In this document: positions 50,683 through 60,649 of the stretch, piece after piece
Position numbering within the stretch: position 1 is the stretch's first letter
How the letters are laid out: each line of letters starts with the position of its first letter
Origin: Ameyamaea chiangmaiensis
GTDB taxonomy: Bacteria; Pseudomonadota; Alphaproteobacteria; Acetobacterales; Acetobacteraceae
NCBI RefSeq assembly: GCF_025995235.1
Contig: NZ_BAPT01000010.1
Coordinates: 62,001-126,000 of the forward strand
Direction of reading: 5' to 3'
DNA length: 64,000 bases
Notes under the pieces: generated by a model
Databases searched by the model: none
Told to the model about the DNA's origin: nothing
What the model saw: the letters and a program-made list of their open reading frames with translations, nothing else
Program-made: the position numbers and the translations under genes

Positions 50683-51063
50683 ATGATGGCCATGGCAAAT
50701 CTCGGCACACGTTTTCACACCATGCTCAAGGGTCGTCTGGTCGGCAGGGACGCTGATGGCCGTGCCTATTACGAGTCCCGTACCGCGAACCGCACCGGCG
50801 GCGGCCTGAAGCGGCACGAGCGCTGGGTGATCTACCACCCCGGCGAGGACGCCTCGGCCGTTCCGGCCGAGTGGTGGCCGTGGCTGCATCACATGCAGGA
50901 CGCCCCGATTCCCGAGTCCGCCCGCAAGGGGTGGCAGCTTTCGTTCAAGCCGAACATGACCGGGACACCGGCGGCCTACACCCCCCCCGGCAGTGCCGCG
51001 CGTGGCGGTCGGCGCGCCCGCACGACTGGCGATTATGAGGCATGGTCCCCCGACGAGGCCTGA
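50683..51063 (+). CDS. NADH:ubiquinone oxidoreductase subunit NDUFA12-type
   Basis: The 126-residue protein matches the complex I accessory subunit NDUFA12 of alphaproteobacteria: FHTMLKGRLVGRDADGRAYY, RTGGGLKRHERWVIYHPGED, VPAEWWPWLHHMQDAPIPES, and WQLSFKPNMTGTPAAYTPPG. It sits on the peripheral arm of complex I facing the cytoplasm. Start ATG 50683 (MMAMANLGTRF) is given; ATG 50692 is equally possible. It is divergent from the RNR-like gene and begins the run leading to mlaD and DUF2155, a gene order common in alphaproteobacteria. Confidence 0.87.
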   Translation: MMAMANLGTRFHTMLKGRLVGRDADGRAYYESRTANRTGGGLKRHERWVIYHPGEDASAVPAEWWPWLHHMQDAPIPESARKGWQLSFKPNMTGTPAAYTPPGSAARGGRRARTTGDYEAWSPDEA

Positions 51064-51162
51064 TTGCGGCGGTTTCGGGGCGCGTCATGGCGGTGGGTTG
51101 CATCCGTCTGGCGGGCGCTATAGGGCTGAACCGGTGAGTGTCCGTCCCGGAGTCCTGCGTCC

Positions 51163-51687
51163 ATGAGTATCGCCGCGTCTTCGGCCAGATCCCGCTCCGC
51201 CAGCGAACTCGCGGCTGGCAGCGCTGTTCTGCTGCTTCTTGTGGCGCTGATGGCGTTCGCGGTCGTGGGCAAGAACCGGCACCATGTCGACGGCTACACC
51301 GTCAACGCCGTGTTCGATCATATCGACGGCCTGACGGTGGGTTCGGACGTTCGTCTTGCCGGCATCACGGTCGGACACGTTATCAGCGAATCCATTGACC
51401 CGCACGACTTTCGGGCGCGCATCGCGTTTTCCGTGCGCCCCGACATCGCCCTGCCGACGGACAGCGCGGCCATCATCACCAGCGACAGCCTGCTTGGCGG
51501 CAAATACGTCGCACTTTCGCCAGGCGGGGATACCAAAACCCTGACCGGCGGCGCGACGATCACCCAGACGCAGGGTTCGATCAGCCTTGAACAGCTTCTG
51601 AGCAAGTTCATCTTCTCGGTCACGGACACCATGACGCGCGCCAACCAGACCCATGCGGGCGCCGGCAAGACGGGGGAGACGCCATGA
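51163..51687 (+). CDS. mlaD: MlaD-type phospholipid transport protein
   Basis: The 174-residue protein has one N-terminal transmembrane anchor (LAAGSAVLLLLVALMAFAVV), then an MCE domain: YTVNAVFDHIDGLTVGSDVR, LAGITVGHVISESIDP, and SDSLLGGKYVALSPGG. MlaD hexamers sit in the periplasm on the MlaFE ABC transporter and keep lipid asymmetry of the outer membrane. The mlaE and mlaF genes are not in this window. The C-terminus (about 140-174) is helical. Its stop overlaps the next ATG (ATGA). Confidence 0.88.
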   Translation: MSIAASSARSRSASELAAGSAVLLLLVALMAFAVVGKNRHHVDGYTVNAVFDHIDGLTVGSDVRLAGITVGHVISESIDPHDFRARIAFSVRPDIALPTDSAAIITSDSLLGGKYVALSPGGDTKTLTGGATITQTQGSISLEQLLSKFIFSVTDTMTRANQTHAGAGKTGETP

Positions 51688-51920
51688 CCGCCGACACCGA
51701 CGCGATCCTCTGGCCACAGAGCGACGGAGCGCCCGTCTCCTGCACTGAGAAACTGCGCGTCCTGCGCGAGAACTATGCCGAGGCCCGGCAGGTCCTGCGC
51801 GATGCGTTCGAGGATGCGGTGCTGATGGGGGTGGACGAGGCGTCCGCGCGGCGCCTGTTCGCCGAACTGGTCGAAACCCTGCCGTCGCCCCGGCATCGCG
51901 CCGCACCGGCCGCTGCATGA
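51684..51920 (+). CDS. Conserved-context small protein of unknown function
   Basis: The 78-residue protein overlaps mlaD upstream and DUF2155 downstream (ATGA at both junctions), which implies coordinated translation. Its centre is a single helical stretch (CTEKLRVLRENYAEARQVLR and DAFEDAVLMGVDEASARRLF). There is no signal peptide or membrane helix, so it is probably cytoplasmic. I do not recognise the family. The tight coupling to two envelope genes suggests a role in the same process, but this is inference. Confidence 0.7.
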   Translation: MTADTDAILWPQSDGAPVSCTEKLRVLRENYAEARQVLRDAFEDAVLMGVDEASARRLFAELVETLPSPRHRAAPAAA

Positions 51921-52819
51921 CGGTCGTCGCGCGGGCAGGGGTGCCGCTTCTGGCGGTGGCGTTCGTGTGCGCCGTGCAGGGCGCACGCGGGGCAACCGCC
52001 GTTTCCCCCCCTACCATCTACCCGTCCAATGTCTGGCAGGGTCATGCGCAGGCGGTCGTGCGTGTGCTCGACCGACTCGACTCGCATGTCGAGGTTCTGA
52101 CCATCCCCGCCGGCGGCAACACGCAGTTCAAGAGCCTGACGCTTGCGGTCAAGGCCTGTCTCGACCGGCCCGCGACATTGTCCCCCGATGCGGCCGTGTC
52201 CCTCGACATCGTCGATTCTCACCCCGAGGGGGCGCGTTTCAGCGGCTGGATGCTCGCGGCCGAGCCCGCGCTGAATGTTCTGGAAAGCCCGGTCTACGAC
52301 GTGCGCGTCGTGGGCTGCGCGGGTGACGCGGTGACGCCCACACCCATGTCGCTTCAGCAACTGGCGACGGCGACCCACGCTGCGGCGCCCGTGGTCGAGG
52401 CACCACCTCCCGCGGCGGGGACGCAGGGTGTGGGTATCACCGGCGCTGCCGTCGTGCCGACCGCGACGGGCCAGGGGGGAGCGCCGCCGCCTTCCGCTCC
52501 GGCGGCTCCTCCACCGGCGGCCGCCACGCAAGCAGCACCCGCCGCTGTGGGCGCGCCGTCGGCGCAGGGTGCTGTGTCGCCCGCGGTCGTGCAACCCGCG
52601 CCGCAGCCACACGCTTTGACAGTGCCTTTTGGATCGGCAGTCCCCGTGCCGCCGGTCCCGGCGCGACGTCCCGTCGCACCTCCTCCGCCGGCCTCCGAGG
52701 CCCCGACGCAACTCGCACCGACGTCGCTGGTTCCCGAGCCAATGCCGGCGGTGCCCGATCAGCCGCCGTCTGCCGATGCGCCGACCCAGCTCGCACCTCC
52801 GGTGCCGAACCAGAACTGA
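51917..52819 (+). CDS. DUF2155 exported protein with Pro/Ala-rich tail
   Basis: The 300-residue protein has a signal peptide ending near GARGATA. The DUF2155 domain spans about residues 40-135: QAVVRVLDRLDSHVEVLTIP, FKSLTLAVKACLDRPATLSP, and FSGWMLAAEPALNVLESPVY followed by DVRVVGC. The rest (140-300) is Pro, Ala and Gln-rich, probably disordered and possibly crossing the peptidoglycan. The family has no known biochemical function. It follows mlaD and the small protein in a coupled unit, as in other alphaproteobacteria, pointing to an envelope role. Confidence 0.85.
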   Translation: MTVVARAGVPLLAVAFVCAVQGARGATAVSPPTIYPSNVWQGHAQAVVRVLDRLDSHVEVLTIPAGGNTQFKSLTLAVKACLDRPATLSPDAAVSLDIVDSHPEGARFSGWMLAAEPALNVLESPVYDVRVVGCAGDAVTPTPMSLQQLATATHAAAPVVEAPPPAAGTQGVGITGAAVVPTATGQGGAPPPSAPAAPPPAAATQAAPAAVGAPSAQGAVSPAVVQPAPQPHALTVPFGSAVPVPPVPARRPVAPPPPASEAPTQLAPTSLVPEPMPAVPDQPPSADAPTQLAPPVPNQN

Positions 52820-52895
52820 TCCTGTCGGCCACCGTCTTCCGGTGGTCCGACGATGTTCGCGGGACGGCGGTCGTCTTGGCCGCAGGGATGGACAC

Positions 52896-53654
52896 ATGAC
52901 CGACACGTCCGAGTTTCACGCTCAGATCAGCCAGTTGCCGCCGCCGGATCGCACAGCGTTCCTGTTCGATTTCGACGGGACACTGGTCGATATCGCACCC
53001 ACGCCGGACTCCGTGGTGGTTCCCGATACGCTGAAAGCCAGCCTGCGCGCCCTGCGCGGTCGTGTCGGCGGCGCTCTGGGGGTCATCTCCGGGCGGGCGA
53101 TTGACCAGATCGACCATTTCCTCGATGATCTGCCCTATGCCGTCGCGGGCGAGCACGGAATTGCAGTGCGCCACGCGCCGGGGGCGGCCATCGAACGGGC
53201 CGACCTGCCGGTCATGCCCGCCGCATGGCTGGAAGAGGCCGACGCCGTGGCCGCACGCGTGCCCGGCGTTCTGGTCGAACGCAAGCGTGCCGGTTTCGTG
53301 CTGCATTTCCGCGCGGTTCCGGCCAAGGGCGACGCCCTTCGCGCCATGGCCGAGCGCTGGGTCGGCAGCGCCCCCGGGTTTCACATTCAGGCCGCCAAGA
53401 TGGCGTGGGAAATCCGCCCCGCCGGCGTGGACAAGGGCCATGCCCTCAACGCCGTGATGGCCAGTGCGCCGTTCGCGGGCCGCCTGCCGGTCTTCGTCGG
53501 CGATGACGTGACCGACGATGATGCGATCGCACAGGCGCGCGCCCTTGGCGGCGTGGGCTTCCGGCTCCCGGAGGATTTTGCCGATCCGACAGCGTTCCGG
53601 GGTTTTCTGGCCCGCCTCGCGGCCTCGGGGGAGGGTGCTTCATGGGGCGTCTGA
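52896..53654 (+). CDS. otsB: Trehalose-6-phosphate phosphatase
   Basis: The 252-residue HAD-family enzyme removes phosphate from trehalose 6-phosphate. The catalytic motif FLFDFDGTLVDIAPTPDSV holds the nucleophile aspartate. Further motifs are LGVISGRAIDQIDHFLDDLP, EIRPAGVDKGHALNAVMASA and VFVGDDVTDDDAIAQARAL. ATG 52896 is chosen because the frame upstream is an out-of-place Arg-rich reading of the DUF2155 tail. It overlaps otsA by 13 nt, so the two trehalose enzymes are made together. Confidence 0.94.
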   Translation: MTDTSEFHAQISQLPPPDRTAFLFDFDGTLVDIAPTPDSVVVPDTLKASLRALRGRVGGALGVISGRAIDQIDHFLDDLPYAVAGEHGIAVRHAPGAAIERADLPVMPAAWLEEADAVAARVPGVLVERKRAGFVLHFRAVPAKGDALRAMAERWVGSAPGFHIQAAKMAWEIRPAGVDKGHALNAVMASAPFAGRLPVFVGDDVTDDDAIAQARALGGVGFRLPEDFADPTAFRGFLARLAASGEGASWGV

Positions 53655-54985
53655 TCATTGTCTCCAACCGCGTGCCGTCGCCGCGAGAGCGTCTTCAGCC
53701 CGCCGGCGGACTGACGGTCGGACTGCGGGATGCCGTGCGCGGCAACGAGAGCCTCTGGTTCGGCTGGTCCGGGGCGACGACGGACGAGCGTGACGACGAC
53801 CCGTTGCCAAGCCTCGATGTCGTCGAAGGCGTGACCTATGCCACGATCGACCTGACCGCCCGTCAGCTCGAGGGCTTTTACCAGAACTTCTCCAACGGCC
53901 TTCTCTGGCCCCTGTGCCACTATCGTGTCGGCCTGATGACCTACCGGCGTTCGGACTGGGAGACCTATCTGGAGGTCAATGCCCTGTTCGCGCGTGTCCT
54001 GGTGGAGCAGTTGCAGCCCGACGACGTGATCTGGGTGCACGATTATCACCTGTTCCCGCTCGGCCAGGCGCTGCGTGACCTGGGGGTGACCAACCGCATC
54101 GGCTTCTTCCTGCATATTCCGTGTCCGCCGTGGAGCCTGATGCGCTCGCTGCCCGGCGCCGACCTGCTGCTGCGCGACATGGAGGCCTATGACCTGGTCG
54201 GCGTACAGACGCAGGAGGACGTCGAGAACATGAACCAGTCCTTCTCGTTGTGCGGGATCGCCGCGCGCGCGCAGGCGTTCGCCATCGGCATCGATCCGAT
54301 CGAATTCCACCGTCAGGCCATCGCGAGCGCCGACACCCCGGCCGTGCGCCGTCTGGTCGAAAGCCTGCACGGGCGCACGTTGATCCTGGGTGTCGATCGC
54401 CTGGACTATTCCAAGGGACTGCCGGAACGGTTTGCCGGGTTCGAAGCGTTTCTGGAGCGTTTTCCGCAGTATCGCGGCAAGGTCACGTTTCTTCAGATCG
54501 CCCCGGTCTCGCGCGGTGACGTCCCGGAATATCAGGCCCTGCGGCGCCAGCTCGACGAACAGGTCGGCCGGATCAACGGCGTGCATGCAAGCTACGACTG
54601 GACGCCGGTCCGCTACATGACCAGTCCTGTGCCGCGCGACACGTTGGCCGGGTTCTACCGCGAGGCCGATATCGCGCTGATCACGCCCCTGCGCGACGGC
54701 ATGAACCTCGTGGCGAAGGAATACGTGGCGGCACAGGATCCCGACGACCCGGGGATGCTGATCCTGTCGCACTTCGCCGGCGCCGCGCCGGAAATGATGG
54801 ATGCCGTTCTGGTCAACCCGTTCGACCCCGACGAAATCGCCGATGCGCTCGCGCTGGCGATGGAGGCGACCCGCGACGAACGCATCGCGCGGTTCACGCC
54901 TCTGGACGTCGAGGTGCGACGCAGTACGGCCAGCGTCTGGGCGCGCGATTTCCTCAAAGCCCTGAAAGCGGGTCTGGACGACTGA
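53642..54985 (+). CDS. otsA: Trehalose-6-phosphate synthase
   Basis: The 447-residue GT20 enzyme joins UDP-glucose to glucose 6-phosphate. Motifs include LIIVSNRVPSPRERLQPAGG with the phosphate-binding residues, WVHDYHLFPLGQALRDLGV, FFLHIPCPPWSLMRSLPGAD, ILGVDRLDYSKGLPERFAGF, and the C-terminal PLRDGMNLVAKEYVAAQ. Length is normal. Paired with otsB it gives the OtsAB route to trehalose, an osmotic and desiccation protectant. The gene lies between otsB and dsbB, and the next start follows within four bases. Confidence 0.95.
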   Translation: MGRLIIVSNRVPSPRERLQPAGGLTVGLRDAVRGNESLWFGWSGATTDERDDDPLPSLDVVEGVTYATIDLTARQLEGFYQNFSNGLLWPLCHYRVGLMTYRRSDWETYLEVNALFARVLVEQLQPDDVIWVHDYHLFPLGQALRDLGVTNRIGFFLHIPCPPWSLMRSLPGADLLLRDMEAYDLVGVQTQEDVENMNQSFSLCGIAARAQAFAIGIDPIEFHRQAIASADTPAVRRLVESLHGRTLILGVDRLDYSKGLPERFAGFEAFLERFPQYRGKVTFLQIAPVSRGDVPEYQALRRQLDEQVGRINGVHASYDWTPVRYMTSPVPRDTLAGFYREADIALITPLRDGMNLVAKEYVAAQDPDDPGMLILSHFAGAAPEMMDAVLVNPFDPDEIADALALAMEATRDERIARFTPLDVEVRRSTASVWARDFLKALKAGLDD

Positions 54986-54988
54986 TTG

Positions 54989-55513
54989 ATGACATCCCGC
55001 GTCGGATTGGGTGGTGACCGCGGGGTCGCCGCCATGTTGCTCATGGCGTCGATCGTGGCGCTGGCAATCGCCTGGTGGGCGGAACACGTCGCCGGGATGG
55101 TGCCCTGTGCCCTTTGTCTGGTGGAGCGTTGGCCGTGGCGTGTGATTGGCCTCACCGCGCTGCTGGTGCTTGTTCTGCCATGGCGGAGGGGGGGAAAGGT
55201 ACTCCTGGCACTGATCGCCCTGACGCTTCTGGTGTCCTGCGCGCTTGCCGTGCTGCATGGCGGGGTAGAGTGGGGTTGGTGGTCCAGTCCGCTGCCGGAG
55301 TGCCAGGCGCCCCGGCTCACGGGGGCCACCATGGCGGAGCGTCTGGCCTCCATGCCGGTGCGGCCGGCCAAGCCATGCGACGCGCCCGCCTATCTGGTGT
55401 CCTGGCTGCCGGTCTCGATGAGCGTGCTGGGCGGCCTGTATGCGGCCGCCCTGCTGTTGGCGATGTTTACAGTCGCCGTCCGCGCCCGCGGCCACGCCCG
55501 AACAGGAACGTGA
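54989..55513 (+). CDS. dsbB: Disulfide bond formation protein B (DsbB)
   Basis: The 174-residue membrane protein has four predicted helices. The first periplasmic cysteine pair is in VPCALCLVERWPW (C-x2-C), and the second set is ECQAPRL and KPCDAPAYLVSW. DsbB reoxidises DsbA and passes electrons to quinone. ATG 54989 is chosen over the adjacent TTG 54986. The distance between the second-pair cysteines (about 30 residues) is a little wide but within range for alphaproteobacterial members. It follows otsA directly and converges on the DUF1328 gene, overlapping it by 47 nt. Confidence 0.88.
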   Translation: MTSRVGLGGDRGVAAMLLMASIVALAIAWWAEHVAGMVPCALCLVERWPWRVIGLTALLVLVLPWRRGGKVLLALIALTLLVSCALAVLHGGVEWGWWSSPLPECQAPRLTGATMAERLASMPVRPAKPCDAPAYLVSWLPVSMSVLGGLYAAALLLAMFTVAVRARGHARTGT

Positions 55514-55649
55514 TCAACGCGAGGATAACAAACACAAGGAACAGCGCCTTGCCGATCGTCGCGAAGTCGGCCGCGATGCCGCCGAAGCCAAACACGGCGA
55601 ACACCAGCGCGAGTATCAGGAACAGAAGTGTCCAGCGAAGCAGGTCCAT
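55467..55649 (-). CDS. DUF1328 small membrane protein
   Basis: The 60-residue protein starts at ATG 55649 (MDLLRWTLLFLILALVFAVF) and has two transmembrane helices separated by GFGGIAADFATIGKA, then an Arg/Gly tail (GRGRGRGRRL). This is the DUF1328/YtjA family, conserved in proteobacteria and of unknown function. A longer frame upstream exists but lacks the family N-terminus. The gene's 3' end lies inside the dsbB coding sequence on the opposite strand. Confidence 0.82.
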   Translation of the reverse strand: MDLLRWTLLFLILALVFAVFGFGGIAADFATIGKALFLVFVILALITFLFGRGRGRGRRL

Positions 55650-55815
55650 GGGATATCCTGTCAAAGTCGTGGCGAGAGCGCGGGACGGCGCCCGCGCAGG
55701 ACCGGGCTGGGCCGCACGCGGCATCCTCCGTCTTGTGGGCTCAACCGCCGATAGGGCATGAAGTTGCAGGACGTCCCGCGTGTGGACGACCGATGACAAG
55801 GTGACAGGCAACACC

Positions 55816-57861
<2,046 letters not shown>

Positions 57862-58137
57862 GCAGTCTTGTGGATGTGGTACGAAAGAGACAAACCGGCG
57901 GACATCGGCGGGGCTAGTTACCAAACATACACTTTCGTGTAGCGGCGTAGCTATAGAGTGGTCCAAGGGGAAAAGGGGGCGGCAAAGCCACGGGTGACGG
58001 ACAGAAGAAAAATCTCGTTCGGCCGGAAAATACCTTGCTGTCGCGTCTCTGAATCGTCTAGCAACAGGAAATGACCCGTCTTAGGCCCCTTGGTCGGTCG
58101 GGAAGTAGACCATAACGCTGCCCTATGAGGTGAATGA

Positions 58138-59502
58138 ATGGCTTACGTGACCGTACCGGGTGCCTCGGGCACCACGATCAATGTGTCTGTAACCGGCGCT
58201 AACAATTCCGCCGCCGTCGAACTGTACAAAGGCCTGCTCGCAACCAGTGGGCTGACCCAGGTGGTCGGCGTGGCCGGGTCTACGACTGCGGCAAGCAGTT
58301 CCCAGGTGGATGTGACATCTGCCGGCGCGTACACGATCTCCGGCTCGGGTGCCGGAAATTCCATCGTCGTTGGCCAGTCGGTTGCCGCAGGTTCGTCCAA
58401 CGCCTCCATACTGAATGCCTCGGTCGGCATTTCCGTGGCCGGCGCCGTTTCGTCGCACGTGTCGGTCTACTCTGGTAATGCGGGCTCCACGACGATCGAT
58501 GGTGGCTCTGCCAGCTACGCGAGCATCGTCGGTGGCGCCGGTGACAACCTCATCCGCACGGTCAGTAATTCGGCCGCGACGATCCTGACCGGCTCGGGCA
58601 ACGACACCATCTACACCGGCAGCGGGATCTACACGGTCAACGCTGGCGACGGGAACAACAACATCCAGCTCGGCGCCGGGACGAACTATGTTCGTTCGGA
58701 AGGCACTGACACGATTTCCGGTACCGGAAATCACGACACCGTGACGATCGTCGGCGGCTCGAGCATTGTTTCGCTCGGCTCGTCAGCGCTGATCGTCAAT
58801 GCCGGTTCAGGCAGCACCATCACCGCCGGTGGTGGGTCGACGCTGGCGGGCGGTTCGTCGGATATGGTCACGTTCACCAGCGGTACCGGTTCGGTGCTTG
58901 GCGGCATGAGCGACACCATCTCGGCGGCCGGCAACCTGACGGCGACCAACGTCGACGGTGGCTCTCTGAGCGTGAGTGGCGCCCTGAACTTTGTTGGTGG
59001 GTCGGGCGATACGACCATCACCGCCGGTTCGGCGACCGTCTATGGTGCCTCGGGTCTGAATGCCTACATCGGCGCGTCGTCGGGTAACGTTCTGTTCGCC
59101 TCGCTTGGTGGCGACCAGACCTTGAACGGCGCCAATACTACCAGTGCGCTGCACGCATTCGGCAACACCGGTTACACGGTGTTCATTGGTGGCACGGGTG
59201 CGGACACTCTGGTCGCGGGTGCCGGCGGCACGTCGCTGACCGGCGGAACGGGCTCGGGCAACCTCTTCGCGTGGCTGAACGGCCACGAAGGCGGCTCGTC
59301 CGTGATCACCGACTTTGGCAGCGCTGCGGGTAACCAGGTCGCTCTGTATGATTACGGTTATCAGAACAATGGCGGACTTCAGACCCTGCTGAATTCGGCC
59401 GTCGTGTCGAACGGCAACACGACGCTCACTCTGTCGGACAAGTCGACGATCACGTTCCTGAACGTTACGGACCTCAAGGCCAGCGACTTCCAACTGTCCT
59501 GA
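58138..59502 (+). CDS. Secreted beta-strand/RTX-like repeat protein
   Basis: The 454-residue protein is almost entirely Gly, Ser, Thr, Ala and Val in short repeated strands. RTX-like glycine-aspartate turns are visible, such as GGAGDNLI, GSGNDTIYTGSGIYTV and GTGADTLVAGAGGTSL. Such repeats bind calcium and fold as a beta roll outside the cell. The C-terminus (LTLSDKSTITFLNVTDLKAS) resembles the uncleaved secretion signal of type I substrates. There is no N-terminal signal peptide. Function (adhesin, S-layer-like or matrix protein) cannot be told from sequence. A good AGGTGA site precedes ATG 58138. Confidence 0.7.
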   Translation: MAYVTVPGASGTTINVSVTGANNSAAVELYKGLLATSGLTQVVGVAGSTTAASSSQVDVTSAGAYTISGSGAGNSIVVGQSVAAGSSNASILNASVGISVAGAVSSHVSVYSGNAGSTTIDGGSASYASIVGGAGDNLIRTVSNSAATILTGSGNDTIYTGSGIYTVNAGDGNNNIQLGAGTNYVRSEGTDTISGTGNHDTVTIVGGSSIVSLGSSALIVNAGSGSTITAGGGSTLAGGSSDMVTFTSGTGSVLGGMSDTISAAGNLTATNVDGGSLSVSGALNFVGGSGDTTITAGSATVYGASGLNAYIGASSGNVLFASLGGDQTLNGANTTSALHAFGNTGYTVFIGGTGADTLVAGAGGTSLTGGTGSGNLFAWLNGHEGGSSVITDFGSAAGNQVALYDYGYQNNGGLQTLLNSAVVSNGNTTLTLSDKSTITFLNVTDLKASDFQLS

Positions 59503-59527
59503 TCAGGCCTTCGTTTCCGAGGGAAAG

Positions 59528-59554
59528 AAGCCGGGCGAAAGCCCGGCTTTTTTT
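59528..59554 (+). terminator. Rho-independent terminator after the repeat protein gene
   Basis: AAGCCGGGC and GCCCGGCTT form a perfect 9-bp stem with a GAAA tetraloop (59528-59549), followed by T residues to 59554. It ends the repeat protein transcript and may also serve the convergent minus-strand gene that stops at 59571. Confidence 0.87.
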
Positions 59555-59570
59555 ATGGATGACGACGGCG

Positions 59571-60452
59571 CTAACGTCTAGCCTTCAGGAGTTCTTTCAA
59601 CGTCGCGCCAAGGCTTCCGGAGTCTTGACTGATGGCGCCGCGCAGTAATTGGGTCGCGATAGAGGGCGGAGGGGACTCCTTCGCGTTCAAACCGGCCAGA
59701 TGTGTCTCGATCCATTGAGGCGCAAAGAATGACGTGTCCAGAATCGCCTCGGGCCATGTCTTGAGCCACGCGATGCGTTGCGCGTTGTCGCGCAATACTT
59801 CGACTTTGAGAAACGGCACTCGTCCGGACGTAATCGAGGTTCTCCAATGCACATGCATTGGATTGACCGGAAAAACAGACGAGAGGCGGCCGGTGCGAGA
59901 CGTCTGCGCGACCTCGACGCGTAATCCTTCTGCCCTGATCGCGACGCCAAGGCCAATCTCGCCATGAAAGACGATTTCCGCGCGCTCCATGCCGGCGAAC
60001 GGCATCGCGAACACGCGTTGAATGGCCGGGCGCTCGAAGGCCGCGCGGGACAGTCCGAAAAACCATGACTGGAGGTGCCAGTGGACCTCCTGACTGTCGA
60101 CCAGTCCCCAGACGTCTGCATCCGCGAGGGAAGAGATCAGGGGTGCCAAAGGGCGCAGAGGCCCGAAGACACTGTCGTTGGCAAACAAAAGTGCCCCGTC
60201 GCCCCGGGCATACCCCTGTTGAATCAGATGCTGCCAGGCGCCGAAGTCCAGTCCGCCGTTTGCCCGTGCAACGACCGTGATGCTGTTCGCATCGCAGAAA
60301 GCCGCCACCTCGTCCGGGACGGTGTCATGACCGGAACAGGCCATGACGACCCTGAAGCCACACTCCTGGATCTGGCGCAGCAGGTGGCGGACATGGACAG
60401 GCAGCGTCCCGCGTGGCTCATACTGGGCGAACAGACAGATGTTTCGGCTCAT
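59571..60452 (-). CDS. RgpF-like rhamnan/glycan synthesis protein
   Basis: The 293-residue protein matches the rhamnan synthesis F family. The N-terminal part reads ICLFAQYEPRGTLPVHVRHL, then NGGLDFGAWQHLIQQGYARG and LLFANDSVFGPLRPLAPLIS, the usual signature with an acidic pair and Asp. Later sequence (DADVWGLVDSQEVHWHLQSW, FFGLSRAAF) also fits. These proteins help build rhamnose-containing polysaccharides of the surface. It stands alone here, with no other glycan genes adjacent except the distant GT4 gene. It lies next to the secreted repeat protein gene in a convergent orientation. Confidence 0.8.
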   Translation of the reverse strand: MSRNICLFAQYEPRGTLPVHVRHLLRQIQECGFRVVMACSGHDTVPDEVAAFCDANSITVVARANGGLDFGAWQHLIQQGYARGDGALLFANDSVFGPLRPLAPLISSLADADVWGLVDSQEVHWHLQSWFFGLSRAAFERPAIQRVFAMPFAGMERAEIVFHGEIGLGVAIRAEGLRVEVAQTSRTGRLSSVFPVNPMHVHWRTSITSGRVPFLKVEVLRDNAQRIAWLKTWPEAILDTSFFAPQWIETHLAGLNAKESPPPSIATQLLRGAISQDSGSLGATLKELLKARR

Positions 60453-60649
60453 CGACCCGGCCTCCTCATACCGTGCCCGCGACCGCGCTTTTCCGGTCCG
60501 GATCGCATCCGTTCCTCATGAACACTACCGATGGTTCTATCCGCTGCCGTGCGCGCGGCATACCCGTCGCGAGAGTCCTTGTGGGGGGGAATGGAACGCG
60601 TTACGGGTGAGCGACGTCAGAACGACGTCCTTCACGAAAGCCGACCCGG

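Noticed and set aside
51773..52906. 377-codon minus-strand frame rich in Arg and Gly
   Set aside because: It is antisense to the DUF2155 gene with its Pro/Ala-rich tail; the Arg-rich composition is the mirror of that tail.
53387..55495. 702-codon minus-strand frame
   Set aside because: It lies opposite otsB, otsA and dsbB, all of which are clear; its product is Gln/Arg/His-rich, as expected for an antisense shadow.
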